Source of the DNA: RPQJ01 sp963793005
Lineage (GTDB): Bacteria > Pseudomonadota > Gammaproteobacteria > Steroidobacterales > Steroidobacteraceae
Direction of reading: 5' to 3'
Assembly: GCA_963793005.1 (NCBI GenBank)
Contig: CAWBYP010000002.1
Span: 2,356,001-2,420,000 of the forward strand
Length of the DNA stretch: 64,000 bases
Each line of letters opens with the position of its first letter. The stretch's first letter is position 1. Shown one piece after another: positions 27,909 through 37,900 of this stretch. The notes under the pieces were generated by a model. That model saw only the letters and a program-made list of their open reading frames with translations, made no database searches and had not been told where the DNA came from. Made by a program: the position numbers and the translations under genes.

Positions 27909-30214
27909 TACTGCGCCAGGCACCCGCCCGGCTGATAGGCGATGCATGAGTTCTGTGCCGCGCCCGCCTTGTAGCCGAGCGGCGGCAGCGACAGGTCGCC
28001 TCGCAGGACGAGGGATCCGGTCGTGTACTTCTGGCGCCAGGCATCGAGCGCCGCCTTGGCCTGTGCATACTTCTTCGTGTTGATTTCCATCTGCGAGATC
28101 TGCGTCGATTCGGGCGGGCCCGCGGACGTCATCGCACGTGGTGCAGTTTCGGCGGCGGCGAGCATCTGCTCATGCGTGCTCGGCCTCAAGTTCATCCAGG
28201 CCTTTGGATCGACAGTCGGGGTCAGGGTCACGCTCACCTTGAGCGTCTGGCCCGGATCCAGGGCGGGGACAGTCAGGGTCCTGCCCTGATAGCGATTGCC
28301 GCCGACCTCGGCGAGCTTCAGGTATGCAGTCGGTGTTTTCGTCTGCGACGGATTGCTGAGCAGCAGGTTCACCAGCAGCGGCGCGTACTGCTTCTCCTTG
28401 TCCGGTACCCACATCGGAGAACCGGCGCCACCCGAGGTCGCAGCAGCTTTTCCCTGTGCGATCATTTCCTTGAGGCCGGCTTCCGCCGCGTCCTGGGCGA
28501 AGGGCACGCCGGTTGCAGCTGCCTGTTCCGCCATCACCTCGACGAGATAGCCTTCACCCATGGCCTGCAGTTGGTCGAAGTCCGGCAATTCCGGCGGCAT
28601 TCCTACCGCCGCCATCCCCGCTTCCAGTCCGGTCTTGATGGCGTACTTGCAAGCCTTACTGCCGCTGCACCCCGGGATGATGTCTACCAGTGTCGATATG
28701 AACTTGGTTTTCAAATCCTTGTAAAAGCCCGAGGCCCAGTTGATCGCGTCCTTCAGCAAGTCGGCAAATGAACCGATAGCATCGACGGCGTTCTCGGCCC
28801 AGTCTGTGTCCGGTGGATGACACGTGTCCAACTTCGTCCCCTTGGCAATCTTGGTAGTAACGATCGTCTGGTCACGGCTAGCCACCACCCAGCATTCCCA
28901 ATCCCATGAATAGGCGCGTACCGGCCGCGTCGAGACGATTTTCACTTTCGGCCAGTTCGGCGTCACATCGAACAGTGGTGGCTTGCGCGCTGGACCGAAC
29001 TGCAGTTCGACTGAATTGCTGGGCAGGTCCGCGTCCTTGCCAGCCGCATCGAGCGGCACGACTCGCACGAACAACGAAGTGGCAACCGGGAGGTTGCCCA
29101 ACGTGGGGTCGAAGTCTCGCGGGCCCGTCCTGGACGCTGGCACGAGATCGTTCGGCACATCGCGCTTCATGGAGGGTCCGGGCAGTGATTGCGGCGAGTA
29201 CGGCTCTGGACCCGCAATCGCGGCACCGCCCTTCGGCTGAATCGCGGTTGAGGCACTGGACACCCAGCCCGGCGGTCGCGGCGCAAACGGACCGAGATCT
29301 ATCGTGAACTGCACGCCGTCGGTGCTGCCCGCAAAGCCGAAGCCGGGCTCGGGTGTCCACGCGGCCCAGTCCGGGAACGGGGCCCGCGACATTTCCCATC
29401 GGCCCTTGCCGGGAACTGCGGTCTTGCTGGCGGTCGAGACCCTGAACCACCAGGTCAGGTCCGCCTGTGCCCAGTCCAGGCTGACAGGGCCCGCGACATA
29501 GACCCGCTGATTTGCGGCTGGCATGGGCTTGCCGTCCCACACCTGCAGTCGGGAACCGGAAAGCAACTGGGTTGCGATGGCACGTTCCGGTCGACCGGCA
29601 GACGCCCATTCCGACGTCGAGTCGAGCGGATTAGCCGTCGCCCGTGCAGCGCTCTGTCGGACCGTGGCCGACGTGTGCCAGTTGAACTCACGCCATGGTC
29701 CCCAGCTGCCGGGCGGATCAGTGACGCGCGAGTGCAGTTTCCAGCGCGTTGCAGTTGCGCTGAACTTCTCGCGCACTTCCGCCGGTATCGTCGTAATCGC
29801 AATCTGATCGCCCGAGAAATCCGGGCTGATCGTGCCGGGGAAGTTCCATTGGTTGCTCGCCGGGTCCAGGTACGCGGCCTCCAGCGTGTACTGATGCGCG
29901 ATCACGCCAACAGGCACCTGCACCGTAACGACGAGGTTGCCGTCCACGGTGCCATCCTCGGCGGGCCGCATCACGGTGGGTACAGGAAGAACGTAGTCCG
30001 GAGTGGCCTGCGGCGCCTCGGTTCGCGTGGGCTGCGTGACCTGCGGCACCTGGGTGCGCGTTGGCTGTGTGGCTGCTGGCACCTGGGTGCGCGTTGGCTG
30101 TGTGGCTTGCTCGGCCGGCTGGTCGGGGATGCCGCTGCGATCCTGCCCCAACGCAAATGGAGCCGCGAACGCGAGCGACGCAGAACAGCCGAGAATCGTG
30201 ACCACCTTTCTCAT
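27908..30214 (-). CDS. Large exported protein with QPTRT repeats, unknown function
   Basis: A 768-residue exported protein of unknown function. The signal peptide ends near FALGQDR. It is followed by three tandem copies of a 10-13 residue unit with core TQPTRT (about residues 36-70). Next is a long beta-rich part with many tryptophans; it reads like extracellular fibronectin/Ig-type domains (NFPGTISPDF, WREFNWHTS). Around residues 480-590 there is a helical, cysteine-containing segment. The C-terminus is rich in alanine and glutamine and ends with three cysteine-bearing turns. No enzymatic motif was recognised. It sits among other exported proteins of unknown role. Confidence 0.65.
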   Translation of the reverse strand: MRKVVTILGCSASLAFAAPFALGQDRSGIPDQPAEQATQPTRTQVPAATQPTRTQVPQVTQPTRTEAPQATPDYVLPVPTVMRPAEDGTVDGNLVVTVQVPVGVIAHQYTLEAAYLDPASNQWNFPGTISPDFSGDQIAITTIPAEVREKFSATATRWKLHSRVTDPPGSWGPWREFNWHTSATVRQSAARATANPLDSTSEWASAGRPERAIATQLLSGSRLQVWDGKPMPAANQRVYVAGPVSLDWAQADLTWWFRVSTASKTAVPGKGRWEMSRAPFPDWAAWTPEPGFGFAGSTDGVQFTIDLGPFAPRPPGWVSSASTAIQPKGGAAIAGPEPYSPQSLPGPSMKRDVPNDLVPASRTGPRDFDPTLGNLPVATSLFVRVVPLDAAGKDADLPSNSVELQFGPARKPPLFDVTPNWPKVKIVSTRPVRAYSWDWECWVVASRDQTIVTTKIAKGTKLDTCHPPDTDWAENAVDAIGSFADLLKDAINWASGFYKDLKTKFISTLVDIIPGCSGSKACKYAIKTGLEAGMAAVGMPPELPDFDQLQAMGEGYLVEVMAEQAAATGVPFAQDAAEAGLKEMIAQGKAAATSGGAGSPMWVPDKEKQYAPLLVNLLLSNPSQTKTPTAYLKLAEVGGNRYQGRTLTVPALDPGQTLKVSVTLTPTVDPKAWMNLRPSTHEQMLAAAETAPRAMTSAGPPESTQISQMEINTKKYAQAKAALDAWRQKYTTGSLVLRGDLSLPPLGYKAGAAQNSCIAYQPGGCLAQ

Positions 30215-30431
30215 AGGCGTCTCCCATCGTCACGTGCCGGAGTCTGCGCCTGTTCAAGAGGGCTAACAACGGATTCGCCGCCGGTGAACCCATTGGCATG
30301 AACTGGAAGATAATCACACTCATTTAAATCAAGTGTGGATCAACCGAGCGCGCCAATTGCTGCGCCTTGCAGGCGCTTTCGTTGCCTTCGACGCGGCGCA
30401 TACTGCGAAAAATCAAGCGACAAGGGGCTAC

Positions 30432-30963
30432 GATGCCAGGCATGCCGGGTTTACGAGGGCGCTGTTGGTCGGACGGCTATGCTCCTCGGCGCGTGCGGAG
30501 GTTCGGGAAACCCGCAGGCCACAAGCCAGCAGCGCGCAGGAAGGCAACGACGACGCAGACGCGGCGATGAACCTGCGGTCTTGCGACCACGAGCAGGTGA
30601 TGGCCGTGCTGCCGATGCCGATACCGGCTCTGTCACCGCGAGCGGCGGCTCGCTGGTCCGGGGCGTGGATGCCTACCAGTGTTCCTACATGCACATTGTC
30701 GGCAACGATGCGAACCTGCTGACGGTGATCGTCAACGCGGCGGCGGACGACGCGGCGTGGGCTAGCTGCGCGAGCGACGAATCTTTCTGATGATCGGAGA
30801 GTCGCGGTGGGCGACATCGCTGGGTCGCGGGTCAGCGAGCGAAATGAAGGTCAAGGTGCTGAAGGGGCATTCGATGATCGACGTCGAACTCATGTCGCCG
30901 GATGCGAGGCACGTACAGATGCCTGATCGAGCTGGCGCGGATCGTCGCGTCAAGGTCAACTGA
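30432..30963 (+). pseudogene. Decayed lipoprotein gene with several frameshifts
   Basis: AAGGGG precedes ATG 30432, and a lipoprotein signal with LLGACGGSG is readable, but in a frame different from the start. The sequence then moves between frames: EGNDDADAAMNLRSCDHEQV in one, a second part with YQCSYMHIVGNDANLLTVIV ending in a stop at 30788-30790, and a third part with KVKVLKGHSMIDVELMSP ending at 30963. Reading them in order suggests a lipoprotein of about 170 residues with at least three small indels. The rest of the 30215-31043 interval shows nothing else I can support. Confidence 0.55.
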
Positions 30964-31043
30964 CGACTGCGAGATGACGTCCGGCTGTGCCGGTGTGCTT
31001 GGCGGGAATCCGGCTCTATTGGGCCGGTCCGCCCTGAGCAACG

Positions 31044-31694
31044 ATGCCCGGCCTCATTCACTGCGGCTCGTCACGACTGCAGGAAATCTGCAGTCGCGGA
31101 TGGACCGGACGTTCGCCGGGTATCGTGCTGGGGATCATTGCCATGACCTCCGCGTGCGCCGCAGACGCGCCCGGAATGGATGCATACCTGTTCGAGGGAC
31201 CAGTCCGGACGGTAGTGCCAATGAGTTTCGAAGCGGAAAACCTGCTGGGGCCGCGGGCCGTAGCCAGTGCCGGTACGGTCATCGCTCAGCCAATGTCCAC
31301 CTTCGGCAACGGATGGAGCAACGATGCCCAACTCTTCTGGCGCGACGGGGCCGTGGGTGCAGTGCTGGATCTGTCGGTCCCGGTCCTCGCCGACGGCCGC
31401 TACGAAGTGGGCGTGTGCCTCACGCGTGCACCGGACTATGGCGTGATCACAGTCGAGGTGGAAGGCGAACCGGCGACGGTCGAGGGTTATGCAGCAGTCC
31501 CCGGGAGCATCGATTGTTACGCCCCGCAAGTGTCGCAGCCGGAGTGCATCACGACAGGAACCGTGGCGCTGCGCGCGGGGCCGGATCGCAGGATCAGCTT
31601 CATGATCGTCGGCAGGAATCCGCAATCGTCCGACGTGTTTGTCGGCATCGACCGTGTCGTGCTAACCATGATCCGGCCCGCACCGTCTAGATGA
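31044..31694 (+). CDS. Exported protein made of one EAE-type module
   Basis: A 216-residue protein with a hydrophobic N-terminal segment ending near TSACAADA (signal peptide or weak lipobox), followed almost wholly by the module seen at the C-terminus of the 25150 protein. Shared words: FEAENLLG, QPMSTFGNGWSN, RAPDYG, MIVGRNPQSS, VGIDRVVL. The opening EAE and overall size recall carbohydrate-binding sandwich modules such as CBM6/CBM35, but I could not confirm a family. ATG 31044 is the only upstream methionine; a shorter start at 31143 would lose the signal peptide. Confidence 0.65.
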   Translation: MPGLIHCGSSRLQEICSRGWTGRSPGIVLGIIAMTSACAADAPGMDAYLFEGPVRTVVPMSFEAENLLGPRAVASAGTVIAQPMSTFGNGWSNDAQLFWRDGAVGAVLDLSVPVLADGRYEVGVCLTRAPDYGVITVEVEGEPATVEGYAAVPGSIDCYAPQVSQPECITTGTVALRAGPDRRISFMIVGRNPQSSDVFVGIDRVVLTMIRPAPSR

Positions 31695-31798
31695 ATGACA
31701 TGAGCCGACTGCATCGGGCGTAGCAGGACGGAGGTGTTCGATCGACAAATCGCCGGGCGATGGCCGCAGTGAAGACGCGAATGAGAAGGGGGTTGGTG

Positions 31799-32482
31799 AT
31801 GAATGCCTTACCAGGAAGTTTCCGCGCAATTGCGATTGCGCTTTCCGTACCGGCCGTGATGTTCGTATTACCGACGGCGCAAGGGCAGGTCGCTGACGGC
31901 TTACCAAGGATCTGTGTCGTGCGGCCGCATGTGCAGTCCGGGCAGGGCACCGCGGATACGGCGAGCCTCGCCGAAGCGGTTCGCAATTCATTGATGGCTT
32001 ACCTAAGTGGGCCGGCTGCAGAGGTGACGCCGCTTGCGTCACTGGTGCAGGTGCAGGCTGACGCCGAAGCCAGGCAGTTGGGTTGCACGTACGTTGTCTA
32101 TTCCTCGGTATCGCAGAAAAAGGGCAGCTCGGGAGGCTTTGCCAAGTTCGTTGCGGCCGCCGCGCCCGTCGCGAGTTCGATTCCGGGCGCGAGCGGCTAC
32201 AGCACTGGCTCGGTGGTCGCTTCGCAGGCCGTTGCCGCGGCCGGAGCTGTGGCCGAGCAGGAAGTTCGGGATCAGGCGAGGGAGGAAATTGCCAGCGCAG
32301 CCCAGGGAAGTGTGCGCAAGGGCGATCAGGTCAGCTTCGAATACTCAGTTGCGAAACCCGGTGCAAGCAAGACTTCATCCGGAAAGAAACTGACCGCCAA
32401 GGCGCAGGACGACGGCGAGGACGTCCTCTCCGCGTTGATCGAACAGGCCGCCAACGGCATTCTTACCATCGCTGTTCCTTGA
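31799..32482 (+). CDS. Exported alanine/serine-rich protein, unknown function
   Basis: A 227-residue exported protein. Signal peptide to about GQVAD. The first half (RICVVRPHVQSGQG, LAEAVRNSLMAYLSG, LGCTYVVYSSVSQKK) resembles periplasmic proteins that begin by listing a short alpha/beta domain; the centre is a hydrophobic alanine/glycine/serine stretch (about 110-165), and the C-terminus is charged. AAGGGGG 7 nt before ATG 31799 decides the start over 31760. Tail-to-tail with cysK. No function assigned. Confidence 0.65.
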   Translation: MNALPGSFRAIAIALSVPAVMFVLPTAQGQVADGLPRICVVRPHVQSGQGTADTASLAEAVRNSLMAYLSGPAAEVTPLASLVQVQADAEARQLGCTYVVYSSVSQKKGSSGGFAKFVAAAAPVASSIPGASGYSTGSVVASQAVAAAGAVAEQEVRDQAREEIASAAQGSVRKGDQVSFEYSVAKPGASKTSSGKKLTAKAQDDGEDVLSALIEQAANGILTIAVP

Positions 32483-32490
32483 AGATTGGC

Positions 32491-33480
32491 CTAGCGGCGG
32501 GCCGCCTGTTCGGCGAGCCCCTTCTGCGCGAGGTAGTCGCGACTCCAGAACCGCGACAGGTACTTCTGCCCGCTGTCGCACAGGATCGTGACGATGGTGT
32601 GGCCGGGGCCCAGTTCACGCGCCACCTGCAACGCGGCCGCGACGTTGGCGCCGCTGGTACCACCGAGAAACAGGCCCTCCTCGTGAAGGAGCCGGTAGCC
32701 GGTGCGGACGATGTCCGCGTCGTCGATACGGACCGCGTCGTCAATCGGTGCGCCCTCGAGATTGGCCGTGACGCGTCCGATGCCGATGCCCTCGGTCACG
32801 GCGCTCGAGCCTTCGGACTTCAGCGTTCCGGTCTTCACCCAGTTGTACAGCCCGCTGCCCATCGGGTCGGCCAGCACGATGCGCACGGCGGGCTTCTGCT
32901 GCCTGAGATAACTCGAGACGCCGCCCAGCGTACCGCCGGTGCCGGTCGCGCAGACGAATGCATCGATGCGTCCGTCGGTGTCGTGCCAGATCTCGGGACC
33001 AGTGGTGGCGTAGTGCGCGTCGCGGTTCGCGGTGTTGTCGAACTGGTTGCCGCAGACTGCGCCTTCGATCGCGGCAGCCACGCGCGGTGCGAACTTCTGG
33101 TAGTGGTTTTCGTCGGCATATGGCACCGACTTGACCACCTGCACCTCGGCGCCGAGCGTGCGCAGCAGCGCAGCCTTCTCGGGCGACTGGTTGTCGGGCA
33201 TCACGATCACGCAGCGGTAGCCGCGCGCGTTGCAGAGGTGCGCAAAGCCGATGCCGGTGTTGCCTGCCGTGCCCTCGACCAGCGTGCCGCCCGGTTTCAG
33301 CAATCCGCGGCGCTCGAAGTCCTGGAGGATGCCGAGTGCAGCACGGTCCTTAACCGAGCCGCCGGGGTTCAGGAACTCGGCCTTGCCGAGGATTTCGCAG
33401 CCGGTCTCGTCGCTGAAGCTGCGCAGCCGGATCAGCGGGGTGTGGCCGACGGTGTCGGCGAAGCCAGCGCGAATGGTCAT
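32491..33480 (-). CDS. cysK: Cysteine synthase A (O-acetylserine sulfhydrylase-type)
   Basis: PLP enzyme making cysteine from O-acetylserine and sulfide. NPGGSVKDR carries the PLP lysine K44, EGTAGNTG the substrate loop, GTGGT the phosphate-binding loop, and the C-terminal SG(A)N region is present. Length 329 is usual for CysK. Some family members act on O-acetylhomoserine or are cystathionine beta-synthases, but no CBS domain follows here. Divergent from the metalloprotein gene at 33570. Confidence 0.88.
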   Translation of the reverse strand: MTIRAGFADTVGHTPLIRLRSFSDETGCEILGKAEFLNPGGSVKDRAALGILQDFERRGLLKPGGTLVEGTAGNTGIGFAHLCNARGYRCVIVMPDNQSPEKAALLRTLGAEVQVVKSVPYADENHYQKFAPRVAAAIEGAVCGNQFDNTANRDAHYATTGPEIWHDTDGRIDAFVCATGTGGTLGGVSSYLRQQKPAVRIVLADPMGSGLYNWVKTGTLKSEGSSAVTEGIGIGRVTANLEGAPIDDAVRIDDADIVRTGYRLLHEEGLFLGGTSGANVAAALQVARELGPGHTIVTILCDSGQKYLSRFWSRDYLAQKGLAEQAARR

Positions 33481-33569
33481 GGGACACCGGGCAGGGGGAC
33501 GACAGGGGCATTCTAACGGCTGGGAATGCTACATTCTTCGCCTACAGCACGTCGCGGGGGCTTTCGACC

Positions 33570-34934
33570 ATGCCAGATAACACTTTCGATACTACTATCG
33601 CCGAAGCCCTGATCGGAATCGACACGCTGTGGGGCGGCGACGTGATGAATCCGTCCGGCACCGGCCGCTTCATTGCAGACTGCTGGTTTTCGGACCAGCC
33701 TTTGCCGGCGGCCTATTCGCATCCATCGGCCGCGGCACTGCGCGCCAATGGCGGTGTCGGTGCGCCGCTGCCCGATCACGCGTCAATCAAGGCATACCTC
33801 TCGGCAGTTGACGTCGGCGGCAGCATCCGGCAGCTGCTCGAGCAGTCCCGGGCCGCGGGTGGCTGGCGCGGCGCGTATCTCGAAGGACTCGGATCCTGCT
33901 GCGAAGTGATGTGGGATCTCGCGATGGAAATCATCGGCGAAGGCCCGCCGGTCGCCTACGACCATTGCGTGCGTACGATCACTGGCCGCGCGCCGGAGCC
34001 GTCGGATCCTTCGGCAAAGCGCACGCGCGTCATCGAGCTGCTGTCCGCGGCAGGCTACGCGACCGGGGGCGACACGGCCTCGCTGCTGTCCGCGGTCGAT
34101 GCCTGGCGGGCTGACCGGAATGTGCCGGGCAAGTCGATCGCGGCACTTGGCGATGCGTTCGTCGCCTACTACGACGCGCTGGCAGCCCGCCACCTGCTGC
34201 CACACCTGCCTGCAGAATTCGCGCGCGTGCCTCGCGCGAACGTCAAGTTCCTCGCGATCGAGAACGCGTGGTTCTCCGGTTCGATGAATTACCTCGGCCA
34301 TGCGCGTCGCCCTGACGGCATGCCCGAATTTGAGGCGACCTACGAACTGAACGCCGCGCTGGAGATCTCGGTACCCGAATTCCAGCAACTCGTCAGCCAC
34401 GAAGTCGTCCCTGGGCACGTAACGACTTTCGCCTACCTGCAGGACCTGTTCGTGCGCGGCCTGGTCGGGTTCGAGGCCTCGGTGCTGACGATGAACACCC
34501 GGGCCGCCGTACTGTTCGAGGGCATCGCCAACAACGCCATACTGATCGCGCACGACGTGATCGAGCCCGCCGACCTGCCGGACCGCGACCTGGAGCTCGG
34601 CGTGCTGCTTGCGCTGCTGCAGGACGACGCGAAGAACCATTCGTCCTGGCTTACCTGGCAAGAACAATGCCCGCAGCATGAAGTGGCCGCCATATTGCGC
34701 CGCGATTTCCTCGTGTCCGACGAGCGTGCGGACAAGCTGTCAGGCGCGTGGGGGCGGCACCCGCTGCTCGGGCGCATGTACCTGCCCGCGTACCGCTCCG
34801 GCACCGAACTGGTCGCGCAATTGCGGCGCGACTACGCACCGGCGGACGTGTTGCCGGCATTGTTTGGCGCGCGCGGCCTGGTGGACTCTTTCACCTTGCC
34901 GAAACTGCTGGCAGGACGACCGCCCGGAGCGTGA
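33570..34934 (+). CDS. DUF885-like putative metallopeptidase
   Basis: A 454-residue soluble protein. LVSHEVVPGHVTTF (about 270-283) holds an HExxPGH motif like that of DUF885 zinc-binding proteins. Downstream acidic residues (FEGIANNA, about 315-322) could supply a third ligand. Family members are annotated as peptidases, but activity is generally unproven. No signal peptide, so cytoplasmic. The gene stands between divergent cysK and the convergent aminotransferase-PEPC fusion (7 nt apart at the stops). Confidence 0.6.
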   Translation: MPDNTFDTTIAEALIGIDTLWGGDVMNPSGTGRFIADCWFSDQPLPAAYSHPSAAALRANGGVGAPLPDHASIKAYLSAVDVGGSIRQLLEQSRAAGGWRGAYLEGLGSCCEVMWDLAMEIIGEGPPVAYDHCVRTITGRAPEPSDPSAKRTRVIELLSAAGYATGGDTASLLSAVDAWRADRNVPGKSIAALGDAFVAYYDALAARHLLPHLPAEFARVPRANVKFLAIENAWFSGSMNYLGHARRPDGMPEFEATYELNAALEISVPEFQQLVSHEVVPGHVTTFAYLQDLFVRGLVGFEASVLTMNTRAAVLFEGIANNAILIAHDVIEPADLPDRDLELGVLLALLQDDAKNHSSWLTWQEQCPQHEVAAILRRDFLVSDERADKLSGAWGRHPLLGRMYLPAYRSGTELVAQLRRDYAPADVLPALFGARGLVDSFTLPKLLAGRPPGA

Positions 34935-34941
34935 GCGAGCG

Positions 34942-37900
34942 TCAGGCGCCGACGCTGCCGCGCAGTTGCTCGAGTGCGATCAGGCGCTGGATGGCATCCA
35001 GTTCGAATTCGTCCTTGCCCAGTTCACGCAGGCTCGACCAGCCCTGGCGAAGTTCCTTGCCGAGCGCGTCCGGCAGGTTCCGCAGCCAGCCTTCGATGCG
35101 CAGGTCGACGAACTCGCGTTTTTCCTCCAGCGTCAGTTCGCGCGCCAGCAGCAGCCGCGAAGCTTCCTCGGCATCGACCATCGTCTGCAGCAGCGGCCAG
35201 CGCCTGCCGGGCTGCTCAGCGCACAGTGCCGCGAACGCGACGCTCGACGTCTCGCGGATCAGTTCCTCCTCGCGGGTCGTCTGGCTCTCGTGCTCCTTGG
35301 TCTCGTCCCAGCTTTCGGAATCCTCGGCGATGTAGCGCAGGTACTGCATCGCGAACAGGCAAGTGGGTGCCACCAGTGCCTCGCGGGTGCGCGCATCGAC
35401 CCACAGCGCGGCGGCGGCGCGCAGGCAACGACGGGCCGTCGTCTCGGCCAGCTTGCGTCCGAACACCAGGCCAGTGGCTTCCTTGACGAAGCACGGCAGT
35501 TCGCTGGCGATGATCTCGCGGTAGCCGGGCACGTGACGCTCGAGCAGCACCGCGGCACGTCGGTCCAGCACGGACAGGTCGCTGGTCACGGCCGGCAGTC
35601 CCAGCGTAGTGCAGGCGAGGTTGTAGACGATGGCCCGCGGCAGCGTGACGCCTTCGGGCCAGGCATCGCGCAGGTCGCGATCGTCCGGAAGCGACTTGCC
35701 GCCGCCCCATTCAGCCGGGTACGAGGGGATCGAGCGCCCGTAGTTGGCGGAGCCCGTTGCGCGGATGCGTACGCGCGTCTGCGGCACCAGGCTGCCGAAA
35801 GGCGCGAGCAGCGCGGCGATCCTGAGCAGGGTCTCGGTGTGCGCATCGATGCCGGCCTCCAGCAGTCGGGTCATCGACTCGGTGTCTGCGACTGGTAAGG
35901 CGGTCGATGCCTGGCGACCCTGCGATGACCGGGCAGCCACGCTGGCGCGAAACTCCGCGGCAAGGCGTGATGCCTGCTCAGGCGCATCGGCACGGATGCC
36001 CTGCATCGTGACGCCGTCCGCGCGGGAGAACTGCGCGACGACGCCAGGGTGCGCGGGGTCGAATCCCCCACGGAATCCGGCCCGGCCGGCGCCTATCAGG
36101 AAGCTGACTTTCGGCGTGGGCTCGCCGAGCCGCCGCGCGCGGGCCGCAAGACGGCGCTCAGCTTCGGCGCGACTCGCCACGGCCAGCGTGTACGCGGCAT
36201 CGGTCGCTATCTTGCCGCTCTGCAGCGCGGTGTCGGACATCGCCACGAACACGCGCACCAGCGCTTCCGGACGATCGAAAGAAGTTCGGAACGTGTCCGG
36301 CGTCGGCAGGTCTTCGATGCCGAGGCCGCGCTCGAGCGCCTTGTAGAACGATTCGAGCAGGTCCGGCAGGTGGGCCAGCGCACCGACGTTTTCGCATAAC
36401 GGAACGAGGCGCACCCGCTTGATTCGCTCCAGCATCCCGGCGCGGCGCTCCAGCGGCACGCGGCTCGCGAGGAATGCATCGACGCGTTCTGGCGGGCCGT
36501 CGAACAGGCCGGCAATCGCCTGCAGGTACATCGAGCCCACCTTCACCACGGCGCCAATTTCCGCCGTGGAATTCACCTGCGGGACGGAGATCTCGTAGAT
36601 TGCATTCTGCTTCGGTGTTACGCCGACCCGTTCGCAGGCCAGGTGGAACAGCACGTTGGCGCGTGCGATGGAGGCGAGGATCTTTGCGACCTTCTCCTCG
36701 TCCTGCTCGAGGAACGGGTTCGGTACCCGTGCGAGCAGGTGCCGGTCCTCGCCCGGGACGATGCCGAGACGCATCAGTGCGAGCACGACCTTTTCCGGGA
36801 CGTCGAGCCAGTCCGGGCTGATCTGCCGTCCCTCCATGTCCAGCAGCACCTCGCTGCAGGGCCCGACCAGGTCGTCGATGTTCTCGTCGAACTCCTGGTG
36901 CGCCTCCATCAGCGGATTCCACTCGATGTGCGTGATTGCGCGGCGTGCCCGGTCGGAGGTTCCCTCTGGCGCCGCCTGCAATGCCCGCTCGAGCTGGGCC
37001 GCGCGGTGGGCGGTGGAGTCGGGATGCTTGGTGCCGGTCAGGCGCAGCTCCTCGTGGCGCGGATTTTCGAGCAGGCGGCGCCTCGCCTCGGTGAACTCCT
37101 TTGGATCGAGGCCGTCGAGCGCGTCGTAACCGTCGGCGGTGCAGACGCTGTTCCACACGGCATCCCGCGGCGATTGCGGCGCGTCGGGTGACAAGGCGAC
37201 GGCGGAACCGAGGCGCCCCTGCTGCTCGATGCGGGTGCGCACGCGGTCCATGAAGACCGCCAGTTCCTTGACGTCCTTCGAACCGTACGAAAGCCGTTGC
37301 CAGGTGCCGTAGCGGTCCGCGCCCGCGCTGCCGGCGAATGCGGCAAACGGTATGCCGCCGACACCGCCGGAGAGCAGCAGTTCGAATGCGTCGATCGAAT
37401 TGCGCACGATGGCTTTTTCGTGCACGCCGTTGCGCAGGCGGTCGAATGGTTCGCCCACCAGCCCGGGAAACGCCAGCGGCGAGTAGAAGGTACCGCCGAA
37501 GTCGGTTCGCTCGACGCCGAGCGAGGCGATCTCGTCGACCGCTTTCAGCATGTAGTCGCGCCGCTCGCGCATGTAGGGCGATGGCCGTCGCAGCGCCGCC
37601 AGCGGACTCTGCAGTGCGGCGAGTGCCCAGTCCTGCGCCAGCGTCGAGGGCGTCGCGACCAGCCACGCGGAAAGATTTGCGAGGATCTCGCGGGCCCGCA
37701 CGCCGTTCGAGCGGATCTGGTCGGAGATCACCATCCAGCAGGCGCGCGCACCGGTCGATGCGCCGAACATGTCCATCTTCGACAAGCCCGACAGCGACAC
37801 CACCCAGTCACGCCACTCCGGGCAGGCAAACGCCGGGTTGACGAACCAGCCGACGTAATCAAGTCGCTGGTAGACGGAGTCGTAGAGCACGTAGCAGCGG

